NCBI GenBank assembly: GCA_900752815.1
Contig: CAADWS010000016.1
Coordinates: 1 to 17,107, forward strand
Direction: 5' to 3'
From: Bacteroidaceae bacterium
GTDB lineage: Bacteria; Bacteroidota; Bacteroidia; Bacteroidales; Bacteroidaceae
DNA length: 17,107 nt
Shown here: positions 7,941 through 15,616 of the stretch, one piece after another
Layout: each line of letters opens with the position of its first letter
Numbering within the stretch: position 1 is the stretch's first letter
Program-made: the position numbers and the translations under genes
The notes under the pieces: generated by a model
Told to the model about the DNA's origin: nothing
The model's input: only the letters and a program-made list of their open reading frames with translations
Database searches by the model: none

Positions 7941-8501
7941 ATGGCAACAATCGGTTTGCGCGATCTTTACCGCGCACCCATCACGATCGGCACGTCCGGC
8001 GCGGAGGAATACGGAACGCCCGTGCGTATGGCGAAAGCTATTTCGGCGGAGCTTTCCGTTGAAGTCGCCGAAGCGATCCTTTACGCCGACGACGGCGCGG
8101 ACGAAGTTGTAAAAGAATTCGTATCCGGAGAAATCACGCTGAACGTGAACGATCTTCTTCCGGCTGATCTTGCCGCCCTGCTTGGACAGAAGCAGGACAC
8201 GGACAAGGTTGTTTACGGTTCTGACAGCGACGAAGCGCCCTATACCGCAATCGGCTTCCGCGCGAAGAAGGCGGGCGGAACGTACAAGTACATTTGGCTT
8301 TACAAGGTCAAATTCGCGATCCCCGATGAAAACTACACCACGAAGGGCGACAGTATCGAATTTACTACGCCGGAGATCGTCGGACAGTTTATCAAGCGTT
8401 CCGACGGATTGTGGAAGGCTGAACACGTCGCAGAGCCTACGAACAGCGTGGCGACGGCTTGGTTCACTTCCGTTCGTGAGCCTAACAACGCGGGCAGTTA
8501 A
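7941..8501 (+). CDS. Major tail tube protein
   Basis: A 186-residue beta-sandwich protein starting MATIGLRDLYRAPI, with the family pattern of an N-terminal strand, an AELSVEVAEAILYADD segment, an acidic loop, the KYIWLYKVKFAIPDENY strands (about residues 116-132) and a short C-terminal tail with no Ig-like domain. Hexamers stack to form the tail tube. GGAGG at 7928-7932 precedes ATG 7941. It is followed by a 59-nt gap with a strong hairpin before the chaperone gene, which may reduce expression downstream of this highly expressed gene. Confidence 0.88.
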   Translation: MATIGLRDLYRAPITIGTSGAEEYGTPVRMAKAISAELSVEVAEAILYADDGADEVVKEFVSGEITLNVNDLLPADLAALLGQKQDTDKVVYGSDSDEAPYTAIGFRAKKAGGTYKYIWLYKVKFAIPDENYTTKGDSIEFTTPEIVGQFIKRSDGLWKAEHVAEPTNSVATAWFTSVREPNNAGS

Positions 8502-8511
8502 TCGAATATCG

Positions 8512-8550
8512 AAAGGAGGAACGGCGGGAAGTCTGAAAAGGCTTCCCGCC
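8512..8550 (+). promoter_or_regulatory. Shine-Dalgarno plus GC-rich hairpin before the chaperone
   Basis: AAAGGAGG (8512-8519) is an excellent Shine-Dalgarno but lies 41 nt from ATG 8561. Between them GGCGGGAAG (8523-8531) pairs perfectly with CTTCCCGCC (8542-8550) around a 10-nt loop. Folding would shorten the distance to about 13 nt. The following TTATTCTG is a poor U-tract, so it looks less like an efficient terminator than a translational element or partial attenuator. Confidence 0.6.
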
Positions 8551-8560
8551 TTATTCTGCT

Positions 8561-8950
8561 ATGAGCGCAATTAAAGACGGACGTTTCCCGATCATGCTGG
8601 ACAAGGAAAGGCACCTTCTTTTCAGTCTGAACGCGATCGACGAAATGCAAGACAAATTCGGCGGCTTCGATCGCCTTGATACCGTGCTTTCCGGCAAGGA
8701 CAGCATTAAAAATCTTCGCTGGCTTCTGACCGTGCTTTTGAATGAGGGCGCGGCGGACGACGAAGAACCGCTTACCGAAAAACAGGTGGGCAAGCTCATT
8801 CATACGGGCAATTTTGCCGACGTGAAAGCGGCGATCTTCAAATCCTTTTCTATGGGCAACAACGGAACGCCCGAACCGCCCGAACGGGACGAAGAGGAAG
8901 AGGACGACGAAGAGGACATCGAAAAAAACGCAACAGCGGGCAAGGAATAA
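8561..8950 (+). CDS. Tail assembly chaperone G
   Basis: A 129-residue chaperone, with the family opening of a short basic strand (KDGRFPIMLDKERHLLFSLNAIDEMQDKFGGFD), a central helical region (KNLRWLLTVLLNEGA) and an acidic tail of consecutive Glu/Asp around residues 107-120. G binds the tape measure protein and recruits tube subunits; the longer GT form is made by frameshifting near the end of this gene. There is no upstream in-frame start: a TGA lies at 8534-8536, so ATG 8561 is forced despite the distant Shine-Dalgarno. The TAA stop at 8948-8950 falls in the loop of the frameshift hairpin. Confidence 0.88.
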   Translation: MSAIKDGRFPIMLDKERHLLFSLNAIDEMQDKFGGFDRLDTVLSGKDSIKNLRWLLTVLLNEGAADDEEPLTEKQVGKLIHTGNFADVKAAIFKSFSMGNNGTPEPPERDEEEEDDEEDIEKNATAGKE

Positions 8951-9132
8951 TCGACCTTGCCCGCCTTCTTTATATCGGCGTAACGCTTCTTCGCTGGAGC
9001 GAAGCCGAAGTATGGCGCATGACACCGTATAAAATTTTGACGCTTTTCAAAATTCATCGTGAATTCAATCCGGATCGTTTCAAGCCCGTTCCGAAAGAAG
9101 TTGATATTGACGACGTGCTGGGAGGGATATAA
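8561..9132 (+). CDS. Tail assembly chaperone GT (-1 frameshift fusion)
   Basis: A fusion read by -1 slippage at A AAA AAC (8923-8929). It joins 123 codons of G to 67 codons of the -1 frame, which continues from CGC at 8929 to TAA at 9130-9132, about 190 residues in total. The T part contains IIDLARLLYIGVTLLRWSE and WRMTPYKILTLFKIHREF, the hydrophobic, Trp-rich helices typical of T domains, and ends one base before the tape measure start. The T frame has no start codon with an RBS of its own, so fusion is the only sensible way to express it. GT contacts the tail tube protein and is absent from the virion. Confidence 0.85.
8923..8964 (+). promoter_or_regulatory. Programmed -1 ribosomal frameshift signal
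   Basis: The slippery heptamer A AAA AAC (8923-8929) is in register with the G frame. A 6-nt spacer follows, then a perfect 10-bp stem GCGGGCAAGG (8936-8945) / CCTTGCCCGC (8955-8964) with a 9-nt loop containing the G stop codon. Spacer length and stem strength match classical -1 stimulators. Confidence 0.88.
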
Positions 9133-12066
9133 ATGGCGAAAGAAGAGCAGATCAAAACATCAATCGACCTTACAGGCGAAAAAGAGTATCGCGCCGCTTG
9201 CACTAACATAAATTCTTCCCTTCGCGAAATCGGATCGGAAATGAAGCTGACGACGGCGGAATTCGCCGACAACGCAGACAGCGTGGAAGCGCTGACCGCG
9301 AAACAGAAGCTATTACAAAAGCAGTTCGACGAACAGGCGAAGAAAGCAGAAGCGGCGGAAAAGGCATTGAAGAAAATGCGCGATAACGGTATCGAACCGA
9401 CAAATCCCGCATATCAGAAAATGCAAACAAATCTGAACAACACCAAAGCCGACATGGTGAAAATTCAAAAGGAAATCGACGACACTTCTAAAAAGCTGAA
9501 AAGCTCAAAGGTGGATTGGGAGAGCGTCGGCGAAACCGTCGGCAAAGCAGGAAAGGCGATCGGCGCGGCTTGCGCGGCTATGGGTGCGGCGATTGCGGCG
9601 GCGGGTGCGGCATTCTTCGGGCTTGCCGAAGAAACACGCGAAGCCCGCGAAAACATGGGTAAACTTGAAACCAGCTTCACGACGGCGGGACATTCGGCAG
9701 AGGACGCGAAAAACACCTATACGGAGTTGTACGGCGTTCTTGGCGACGACGGACAGGCAACAGAAGCCGCCGCCCACCTTGCGAAGCTGACTACGAACGA
9801 AAAAGAGCTTTCGGACTGGACAAACATTTGCACGGGTGTTTACGCGACATTCGGCGACAGCTTGCCGATTGAAGGCTTGACCGAAGCCGCGAACGAAACG
9901 GCAAAGACGGGATCAATCACGGGCAATCTTGCCGACGCGCTGAATTGGGCGGGCGTTTCCGAAGATGATTTTCAAGCCAGCCTTGACGCTTGCACATCGG
10001 AGCAGGAGCGGCAAGCCCTTATCACGTCCACGTTGAACGGGCTTTATTCAGAAGCGGCGGACAAGTACAGAGAGGTAAACGGCGACATTATCGACGCGCA
10101 GAAGGCAACAGCAAATCTGAACAGCGCTATGGCGGCGCTGGGCGCGATTGCTGAACCGATCATTACAAAGCTGAAACAGCTTGCGGCGGAGCTTTTGCAG
10201 GAAATAACGCCGTTCGTCGAGCTTATCGGAAAAGGCTTGACGGGTGCGCTTTCCGGTGCAGAGAGCGCGGCGGAGGACTTCACAGACGGCTTGCTGGGTA
10301 TGGTTACGTTCGCGATCGAAAAGCTAACGGAAATGTTACCGACCTTCCTTGAATTCGCGGTGAAGATGATCGCGAATATCGCTACGGGCATAGCTCAATC
10401 GTTGCCGACGCTTGTTCCTTCGCTGGTTCAGCTTGTAACGGACATCGTGCAAGTTCTGATCGACAATATCCCGTTGCTGATCGACGCGGCTTTACAGCTT
10501 GTAACAGGGCTGGCGGAAGGCATTATAAACGCAATCCCCGTTCTTGTTGCGGCGCTTCCGCAGTTGATAACCAGCTTGATCGACGGTTTGCTTTCCGCAA
10601 TCCCGCAGATCATTCAAGCGGGTATCGACCTTCTGACGGCGTTAATTACCGCCCTTCCGGAGATCATCACAACGATTGTTGAAGCGATCCCGCAGATCAT
10701 TGAAGGCATTATAACGGCGCTTACGGAGAACATACCGCTTATCATTCAAGCGGGCATTGATCTTCTTGTCGCGCTCATACAGGCTTTGCCGCAGATTATA
10801 ACGACGATCGTTCAAGCGATCCCGCAAATCATAAGCGGCATTGTAAACGCGCTGATCGGCAACATCGACCAAATCATTATGGCGGGCGTTCAGCTTTTCG
10901 TGGCGCTCATTCAGAATTTGCCGACGATCATAGTTGAAATCGTGAAGGCAGTTCCGCAGATTGTTTCCGGCATTGTGCAAGCGTTCGCGTCGCTGGGCGG
11001 CGAAATGATAAACGCGGGCGCAAACCTTCTTCACGGCTTGTGGGAAGGTATCAGCGGGGCGGCTTCGTGGTTGTGGGAAAAGGTATCCGGCTGGGCTTCG
11101 TCCCTTGTTTCGGGTATTAAGGACTTCTTCGGCATTCATTCCCCGTCAACGGTATTCGCTGAAATCGGCGGCAACATGGCGGACGGCGTGGGCGTAGGCT
11201 TCACCGACAACATGGGCGGCGTTGAAGGCGATATGACCGCCGCAATGGGCGGAGCGGGCGCGCTGACGGCGGCGGAAGCAGTAAACGCCGTGAACAACGG
11301 CATTATTGCGAACGTTGAAGGCTTGTCCGGAGCGGTGAACGCGATCGTCGAGCGGGTTATTACCGGACTGACGGCGCAAGCTCAACGTTTCAATCAAGCC
11401 GGACAGGACTTCGACAAGAACATAGCTTCCGGCATGGTGGCGGGTATCGTGCAGATCACGCAGAAAGTACCGCAGATCGCGCAAAGCATTATTACCGCAT
11501 TCACGGCACAACATCAAAAGTTCGTAACCGAAGGAACGAACATCGACAAGAGCATAGCGCAAGGAATGATCGCGGGTATCCCGCAGATCACGGGCAAGGT
11601 TGCACAAATTATTCAGCCCGTTATTACCGCGCTTCGCTCTTACGTATCGGAGTTCACGGCGGCGGGCGAAGAGATGGTGCGCGGCATTTGGCAGGGCTTT
11701 CAAAATATGTCCGGCTGGCTTGAAAGCCGTGTCCGCTCTATGATGAGGGATATTGTGGCGGCGGTTGAAGAGGAAATGGACATCAATTCCCCGTCGAAGG
11801 TTTTTGCCCGTATCGGTTCGTACATGGCGCAGGGCTTGGGCGAAGGCTTCGCCCGCGAAATGCGCGACGTTGAAAGTTCGATCCGGCGCGAAACGTCGAA
11901 CGCCGTTCCGGAATTTCGTTCCGGAGAGGGACGCGACACGCGCGGCGGCGGTACGCCTTCCGTTGAAGTCGTGCAAAACATCTATGCGAACGAAACGAGC
12001 TACGCCGAACAGCAAAGACAGGCGGCGCGGCAGTTCCGGCAGATTGCGCGGGAGGTTATGGCATGA
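9133..12066 (+). CDS. Tape measure protein
   Basis: A 977-residue protein, the largest in the window, sets tail length (roughly 1.5 angstrom per residue in the family, so a tail of about 145 nm is expected). Residues 1-135 are coiled coil; about 140-165 form an Ala/Gly-rich hydrophobic segment. About residues 400-620 contain five hydrophobic 44-residue repeats (LPxxI / IPQII). Two copies of an SPS-V/K-VFA-IG-MA-G motif (INSPSKVFARIG near residue 890, and HSPSTVFAEIG near 670) flank a second set of repeats, QxFxxxGxxIDKxIAxGMxAGI, about residues 750-840. The last 50 residues are charged. ATG 9133 follows GGAGGGAT directly. The stop overlaps the next start as ATGA. No lytic domain was recognised. 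Confidence 0.95.
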   Translation: MAKEEQIKTSIDLTGEKEYRAACTNINSSLREIGSEMKLTTAEFADNADSVEALTAKQKLLQKQFDEQAKKAEAAEKALKKMRDNGIEPTNPAYQKMQTNLNNTKADMVKIQKEIDDTSKKLKSSKVDWESVGETVGKAGKAIGAACAAMGAAIAAAGAAFFGLAEETREARENMGKLETSFTTAGHSAEDAKNTYTELYGVLGDDGQATEAAAHLAKLTTNEKELSDWTNICTGVYATFGDSLPIEGLTEAANETAKTGSITGNLADALNWAGVSEDDFQASLDACTSEQERQALITSTLNGLYSEAADKYREVNGDIIDAQKATANLNSAMAALGAIAEPIITKLKQLAAELLQEITPFVELIGKGLTGALSGAESAAEDFTDGLLGMVTFAIEKLTEMLPTFLEFAVKMIANIATGIAQSLPTLVPSLVQLVTDIVQVLIDNIPLLIDAALQLVTGLAEGIINAIPVLVAALPQLITSLIDGLLSAIPQIIQAGIDLLTALITALPEIITTIVEAIPQIIEGIITALTENIPLIIQAGIDLLVALIQALPQIITTIVQAIPQIISGIVNALIGNIDQIIMAGVQLFVALIQNLPTIIVEIVKAVPQIVSGIVQAFASLGGEMINAGANLLHGLWEGISGAASWLWEKVSGWASSLVSGIKDFFGIHSPSTVFAEIGGNMADGVGVGFTDNMGGVEGDMTAAMGGAGALTAAEAVNAVNNGIIANVEGLSGAVNAIVERVITGLTAQAQRFNQAGQDFDKNIASGMVAGIVQITQKVPQIAQSIITAFTAQHQKFVTEGTNIDKSIAQGMIAGIPQITGKVAQIIQPVITALRSYVSEFTAAGEEMVRGIWQGFQNMSGWLESRVRSMMRDIVAAVEEEMDINSPSKVFARIGSYMAQGLGEGFAREMRDVESSIRRETSNAVPEFRSGEGRDTRGGGTPSVEVVQNIYANETSYAEQQRQAARQFRQIAREVMA
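10336..10995 (+). repeat. Five tandem 132-bp repeats in the tape measure gene
   Basis: Repeat units begin at 10336, 10468, 10600, 10732 and 10864, exactly 132 bp (44 codons) apart. Each starts with an Ile/Leu-Pro pair (except IDQ in the last), followed by a hydrophobic helix of the type IIQAGIDLLxALIxALPxII. The units at 10600 and 10732 are the most similar in DNA (for example ATCATTCAAGCGGG in both). Divergence at wobble positions shows the duplication is not recent. Confidence 0.8.
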
Positions 12067-12950
12067 GGACACAAGAAAAATTAATCTACACGAACGAGCG
12101 CGGGGAAAGCATAGAGTTTTCCCCCGCTTCTTCGTATCACGTAAACTTCAAGGACGTTACCGGACTTTCCGACGTGCGGAACGCTATTTACAGCACCAAC
12201 AGCATGGGGCAGGACGGCGACACATACTTGGGCTATCGGATCGAAAGCCGCGATATTGACATCGTGGGATACATCAAGGAGCGGGACAAGCAAGCGGCGC
12301 AGAACCTACGCCGGAAGCTGAACCGCATATTAAATCCGCAGTACGAAGCAACGTTGACGTATGTTTTCGGCGACTTCCGGCGGGTGATCGGGTGCAAAAT
12401 CGACGACGCGCCGATCTTCAAGCGAAAGCCGATCTTCGAGCAATTCACGGTTAGCTTGTCTTGCCTTAATCCGTTTTGGAGAGAGGAAACGGAAACACGC
12501 GAGGACATAGCAACGTGGATCGGCGGCTTTGAATTCCCCGTTCCGGACGGGCTGGAGCTTTACGACGGCTGGGAAATCGGCTATCGCCAGCCGTCGCTGA
12601 TTGTGAACGTCTACAATTCCGGAGACGTGAAAAGCGGTATCCGGATCGAGTTCCGCGCGATCGGCGCGGTTACAAATCCCGTATTGCTGAACGTCGATAC
12701 ACGGGAGTTTATCAAGCTGAATATTTCGCTTGTAGCGGGCGACGTTTTAACCGTTTCCACGGGCTACGGTGAAAAAGCCGTGAAGCTGAACCGTGGCGGC
12801 ACGATTACAGACGCGTTCCGCTATCTCGACGTTGATAGTTCGTATTTGCAGATCGCCGTGGGCGACAATCTCTTCCGTTATTCAGCGGACGCGAACGCCG
12901 AAAATCTCGAAGTTTCGATCTATCACAATAACTTGTATTTGGGGGTGTAG
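12063..12950 (+). CDS. Distal tail protein (Dit)
   Basis: A 295-residue protein immediately after the tape measure, the usual place of Dit, the hexameric hub of the siphovirus tail tip. The N-terminal ring domain is recognisable: FKDVTGLSDVRNAIYSTNSMGQDGD, then the DIDIVGYIKERD and LRRKLNRILNP segments typical of phage tail family proteins, and a CLNPFWREE motif (about residues 133-141) ending the first domain. The rest, about 150 residues, is a beta-rich galectin-like C-terminal domain. It starts at ATG 12063, overlapping the previous stop in ATGA, which implies coupled translation. Confidence 0.87.
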   Translation: MRTQEKLIYTNERGESIEFSPASSYHVNFKDVTGLSDVRNAIYSTNSMGQDGDTYLGYRIESRDIDIVGYIKERDKQAAQNLRRKLNRILNPQYEATLTYVFGDFRRVIGCKIDDAPIFKRKPIFEQFTVSLSCLNPFWREETETREDIATWIGGFEFPVPDGLELYDGWEIGYRQPSLIVNVYNSGDVKSGIRIEFRAIGAVTNPVLLNVDTREFIKLNISLVAGDVLTVSTGYGEKAVKLNRGGTITDAFRYLDVDSSYLQIAVGDNLFRYSADANAENLEVSIYHNNLYLGV

Positions 12951-12954
12951 CGCG

Positions 12955-14076
12955 GTGGAATTATACGTTTATAGCCGCGATATGACACTTCAAGGGATCG
13001 TCGAAAAGATTTCGTCCTTGATATGGACGCGGCGTTATTGGAGTTGCGGCGAATTCAAGTTGCTTGTTCCCTTCACGGAGGAACACGCCCGCTTGCTGGT
13101 GAAGGAAAATATCATCATCAAGCGCGGCGGCAACGAAGCGGCGGAAATCCGCTATATTCACATCACGAAGAATTCACAGGGCATGGAGGAAATAGAGGTT
13201 CAAGGCAAGTTCCTTCTTTCATGGATCGGCAAGCGCATTTTGACAACGCAGATCATCACGAAGGACACAACACAGAACATTCTATACGCCATTGTGAAGC
13301 AGACTTGCACGAACGCAGGAGCGGCGCGCAATATCCCGAATTTCAGCATATCCACGACCGACGCAGACACCGGAAGCGGGCAGATCGACTATACTTCGGA
13401 GCAGTACGCGAACGCCCAGCTTGCGGCGGAAACGGCGGCGAAGGCGGCAAAGCTGGGTATTCGGGTTCTGACAAATGCCCGCACGGGCAAGCATACCTTT
13501 TCCGTTTACGAAGGGCGCGATCTTACGGCGGGCAATACCGCAGGGAACGCGCCTTGTATCTTTTCGCAGGAGTTCGACAACATCGTTGAACAGGAATACA
13601 CGAACAGCGTTGAAAACCTTAAAACAACGGCTTACGTCGGCGGAGAGGAAAAAGAAGGCGTAACGCGGAAGGTTGCCGAAGTCGGCGGCAGTTCGACGGG
13701 GCTTTCCCGCGACGAAGTTTTCATCAATGCAACGGACATCGTGCAGGAATACGAAAACGAGAGCGGGCAGACCGTAACGCTTACAACGGCGCAGTATTTA
13801 GCGCTTCTTTCCGCGCGCGGCGTTGAAGAGCTGGAGCAATACGCGGAAACGCTTGCTTTCGGATCGAAGATCAACACGAACGCGAATTTGAAGTACGGCA
13901 CGGACTACGATTTAGGCGATCGGGTAACGTGTATCAATAAGCGCTGGAACGTCCGCATTGACGTTCGCATAACGGAGATCGCGGAAACCTACGAAACCAG
14001 CGGCGAAGAAATAGATATTACCTTCGGCGAGAGCTTGCCCGCGCTTCTGACACAAATTCGGCAGATTACGAAATAA
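12955..14076 (+). CDS. Gp37-like tail-tip protein (Sipho_Gp37 family)
   Basis: A 373-residue protein with the layout of siphovirus ReqiPepy6 Gp37-like proteins: an N-terminal ELYVYSRDMTLQGIVEKISSLIWTRRYWSCGEFKL segment, a GGNEAAEIRYIHITKN strand pair, and a C-terminal YDLGDRVTCINKRWNVRIDVRITEIAETYE domain. It forms the baseplate cone under Dit, as Tal/gp27-like proteins do. The start is GTG 12955, only 4 nt after the previous stop, with GGGGGTG (12941-12947) as RBS. The frame stays open far upstream inside dit but those codons are a shadow of dit. No peptidase motif was recognised. Confidence 0.85.
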   Translation: MELYVYSRDMTLQGIVEKISSLIWTRRYWSCGEFKLLVPFTEEHARLLVKENIIIKRGGNEAAEIRYIHITKNSQGMEEIEVQGKFLLSWIGKRILTTQIITKDTTQNILYAIVKQTCTNAGAARNIPNFSISTTDADTGSGQIDYTSEQYANAQLAAETAAKAAKLGIRVLTNARTGKHTFSVYEGRDLTAGNTAGNAPCIFSQEFDNIVEQEYTNSVENLKTTAYVGGEEKEGVTRKVAEVGGSSTGLSRDEVFINATDIVQEYENESGQTVTLTTAQYLALLSARGVEELEQYAETLAFGSKINTNANLKYGTDYDLGDRVTCINKRWNVRIDVRITEIAETYETSGEEIDITFGESLPALLTQIRQITK

Positions 14077-14092
14077 AGGAGGGCTTCACAGC

Positions 14093-14983
14093 ATGGAAAA
14101 ATCAAGTTTCTTCAATAGCGTTTCGCACGATCGCACGTACAAGGCGGAGGATTGGGCGGAATACTTTGCTTCGTTCATCGGGAACGGCGTTTTCCCCGTC
14201 CCTTCGACGGGGCTTCAAGTCGTCGCAAACGACGGAATGAAGCTGAACGTTAAAACGGGCAAAGCGTGGATCAACGGTTACTTCTACTTCAACACGGGCG
14301 ATCTTGCCGTCGAGCTTGACACGGCGGACGGACAGTTGAACCGCATTGATCGCGTTGTCGTGCGCTGGGATTTGACAAACCGCGTTATGTCGGTGAAGGT
14401 CAAATCTTCTTCGTTCAGCGCGTCCCCTACCGCGCCCGCATTGCAGAGGGACGCGGACGTTTACGAGCTTGCGCTGGCGGACATCTACGTGGGCGCGGGC
14501 GTAACAGCAATCACGCAAAGCAAGATCACGGATCAACGCTTGAACACGTCGCTTTGCGGCGTTGTTGCCGCCGTCGTTCAGCAGATCGACACGGCGGCTT
14601 TTAACGCACAGCTTCAAGCGTGGTTCGCTGAATATCAATCCCTTTCGGCGGCGGAGTACAACACGCTTGTTTCGTATATGAATTCGCTGAAATTGCAGGG
14701 TAACACGCAGTACGAAGCGTTCGAGCAACACATGGCGGATTTTGAAACACAGGCGGCGGCGGACTTCAACGCATGGTTTAACGGCTTGCAAAACGTCCTT
14801 GACGATAACGCGGCAACAAATCTTCTGAATATCACGAATGCGCTTGACGCGCGCGTGGATATGCTGGAAGCGGTGCTTTTCAATGACATTACGACAAATC
14901 CGTTCTTGATCCTCTTCGATGATCTCGACGGCGTAACGTCTACGGGCATTTGGAACGAGAGTTTGCAGAGGATCGAATGTTGA
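14093..14983 (+). CDS. BppU-like upper baseplate protein
   Basis: A 296-residue protein. The N-terminal 100 residues include GLQVVANDGMKLNVKTGKAWINGYFY, the repeated short-strand module of siphovirus baseplate/structural proteins (gp16-like/BppU N-terminal type), then DRVVVRWDLTNRVMSVKV and ELALADIYVGAGVTAITQSKITDQRL. The remainder is helical and probably coiled coil (residues 180-265), giving a stalk. Such proteins connect the tail tip to receptor-binding proteins. AAAGGAGG at 14076-14083 precedes ATG 14093. It is the last conserved structural gene before the DGR, and its short non-specific C-terminus suggests that the receptor-binding head lies in another protein. Confidence 0.72.
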   Translation: MEKSSFFNSVSHDRTYKAEDWAEYFASFIGNGVFPVPSTGLQVVANDGMKLNVKTGKAWINGYFYFNTGDLAVELDTADGQLNRIDRVVVRWDLTNRVMSVKVKSSSFSASPTAPALQRDADVYELALADIYVGAGVTAITQSKITDQRLNTSLCGVVAAVVQQIDTAAFNAQLQAWFAEYQSLSAAEYNTLVSYMNSLKLQGNTQYEAFEQHMADFETQAAADFNAWFNGLQNVLDDNAATNLLNITNALDARVDMLEAVLFNDITTNPFLILFDDLDGVTSTGIWNESLQRIEC

Positions 14984-15363
14984 CGCGGTACGCTTGCACG
15001 GCGGCGGAATTGTCGTGCGTGATCGGAAACATCTTCGCGGAGCTTTCCCCGCCATGCGCGGCTTGCGGCGCGGAGGCATTACAGATCACAGGAACAACGG
15101 TTACAGGGAACGCGGCAACGCTGACCGTTACCGAAGCGGGCTTCGATTTCGACGGGTGCGCCGACGATACCGCTATGATCGAGCGAATGCGGAAAGGACG
15201 GTGCATATATGCAAAGACCGGAGCGGGAGCGGAAAGAACCGACGGAATTCAACGTGATTGTGAAAGCGAAAGACCTTGTAAAGCACACCTTCACGATCAC
15301 GAATTCGACAGAGCGCTACCCGAAGAAATACCGCTTCACGCTTGTAAACAGGATACAGGATAA
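14977..15363 (+). CDS. Hypothetical protein overlapping avd
   Basis: I do not recognise this 128-residue protein. ATG 14977 overlaps the end of the previous gene by 7 nt and has AGAGGA a few bases upstream. The first 75 residues look like a real protein: a helix (TRYACTAAELSCVIGNIFAEL), a CxxC (PPCAACGA, about residues 29-32), then Val/Thr strands ending near FDFDGC. The last 50 residues lie in a second frame under the start of avd (155-nt overlap) and have His/Cys/Arg-rich composition untypical of the neighbours, so the true product may have been longer or shorter before the DGR arrived. A small baseplate or tail-tip accessory is the best guess by context. Confidence 0.45.
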   Translation: MLTRYACTAAELSCVIGNIFAELSPPCAACGAEALQITGTTVTGNAATLTVTEAGFDFDGCADDTAMIERMRKGRCIYAKTGAGAERTDGIQRDCESERPCKAHLHDHEFDRALPEEIPLHACKQDTG

Positions 15364-15613
15364 AGCGGTGGACATTTACGAATGCGTCCTTGAAGCGAAC
15401 GAATTAGACCTTCGGGACGCGCAGGAATACAGACAACGGCAGAAGCTACAAGCAAAGGCGCTGACCTATTGCAAGGAGCTTCTATTTTTCATAGAGCTTT
15501 CGCAGGAAATGGGCTTTATTTCTATGAGCAGTTGCGAATATTGGTCAAAACTTGCGCTTGAAGTGAAGTACATGACGACCGCGTGGAAGAAGCGGGACAA
15601 AACGAGAGCTTGA
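15209..15613 (+). CDS. avd: DGR accessory variability determinant (Avd-like)
   Basis: A 134-residue basic protein predicted as a four-helix bundle like Avd and the related S23/IVP fold. Helix 1 is about residues 14-32; helix 2 (about 38-65) carries the family-like RYPKKYRFTLVNRIQ signature; helix 3 is about 70-101; helix 4 is about 106-128. Avd forms a barrel-shaped pentamer that binds the DGR reverse transcriptase and template RNA and is required for retrohoming. ATG 15209 is preceded by GGAAAGGA at 15190-15197, and its 155-nt overlap with the upstream open frame is unusual. Its stop (15611-15613) stands at the left edge of the template repeat. Recognition rests on fold, pattern and the TR and RT next to it. 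Confidence 0.85.
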   Translation: MQRPERERKEPTEFNVIVKAKDLVKHTFTITNSTERYPKKYRFTLVNRIQDKAVDIYECVLEANELDLRDAQEYRQRQKLQAKALTYCKELLFFIELSQEMGFISMSSCEYWSKLALEVKYMTTAWKKRDKTRA

Positions 15614-15616
15614 AAA

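Noticed and set aside
8523..8558. Intrinsic terminator after the major tail gene
   Set aside because: The stem is strong but TTATTCTG is a poor U-tract, and essential tail genes follow in the same operon without another promoter in sight. Kept only as a regulatory hairpin.
10336..10995. CRISPR-like repeat array
   Set aside because: Repeats are imperfect, coding, contiguous and 132 bp long; no spacers are present.
12793..12954. Upstream extension of the Gp37-like gene
   Set aside because: These codons lie fully inside dit in another frame; GTG 12955 has a proper GGGGGTG ribosome binding site.
14093..14983. BppU-like protein as the diversified target
   Set aside because: Its C-terminus has no similarity to the TR-encoded sequence (no Asn/Ser-rich GVRP ending), so it cannot hold the VR.
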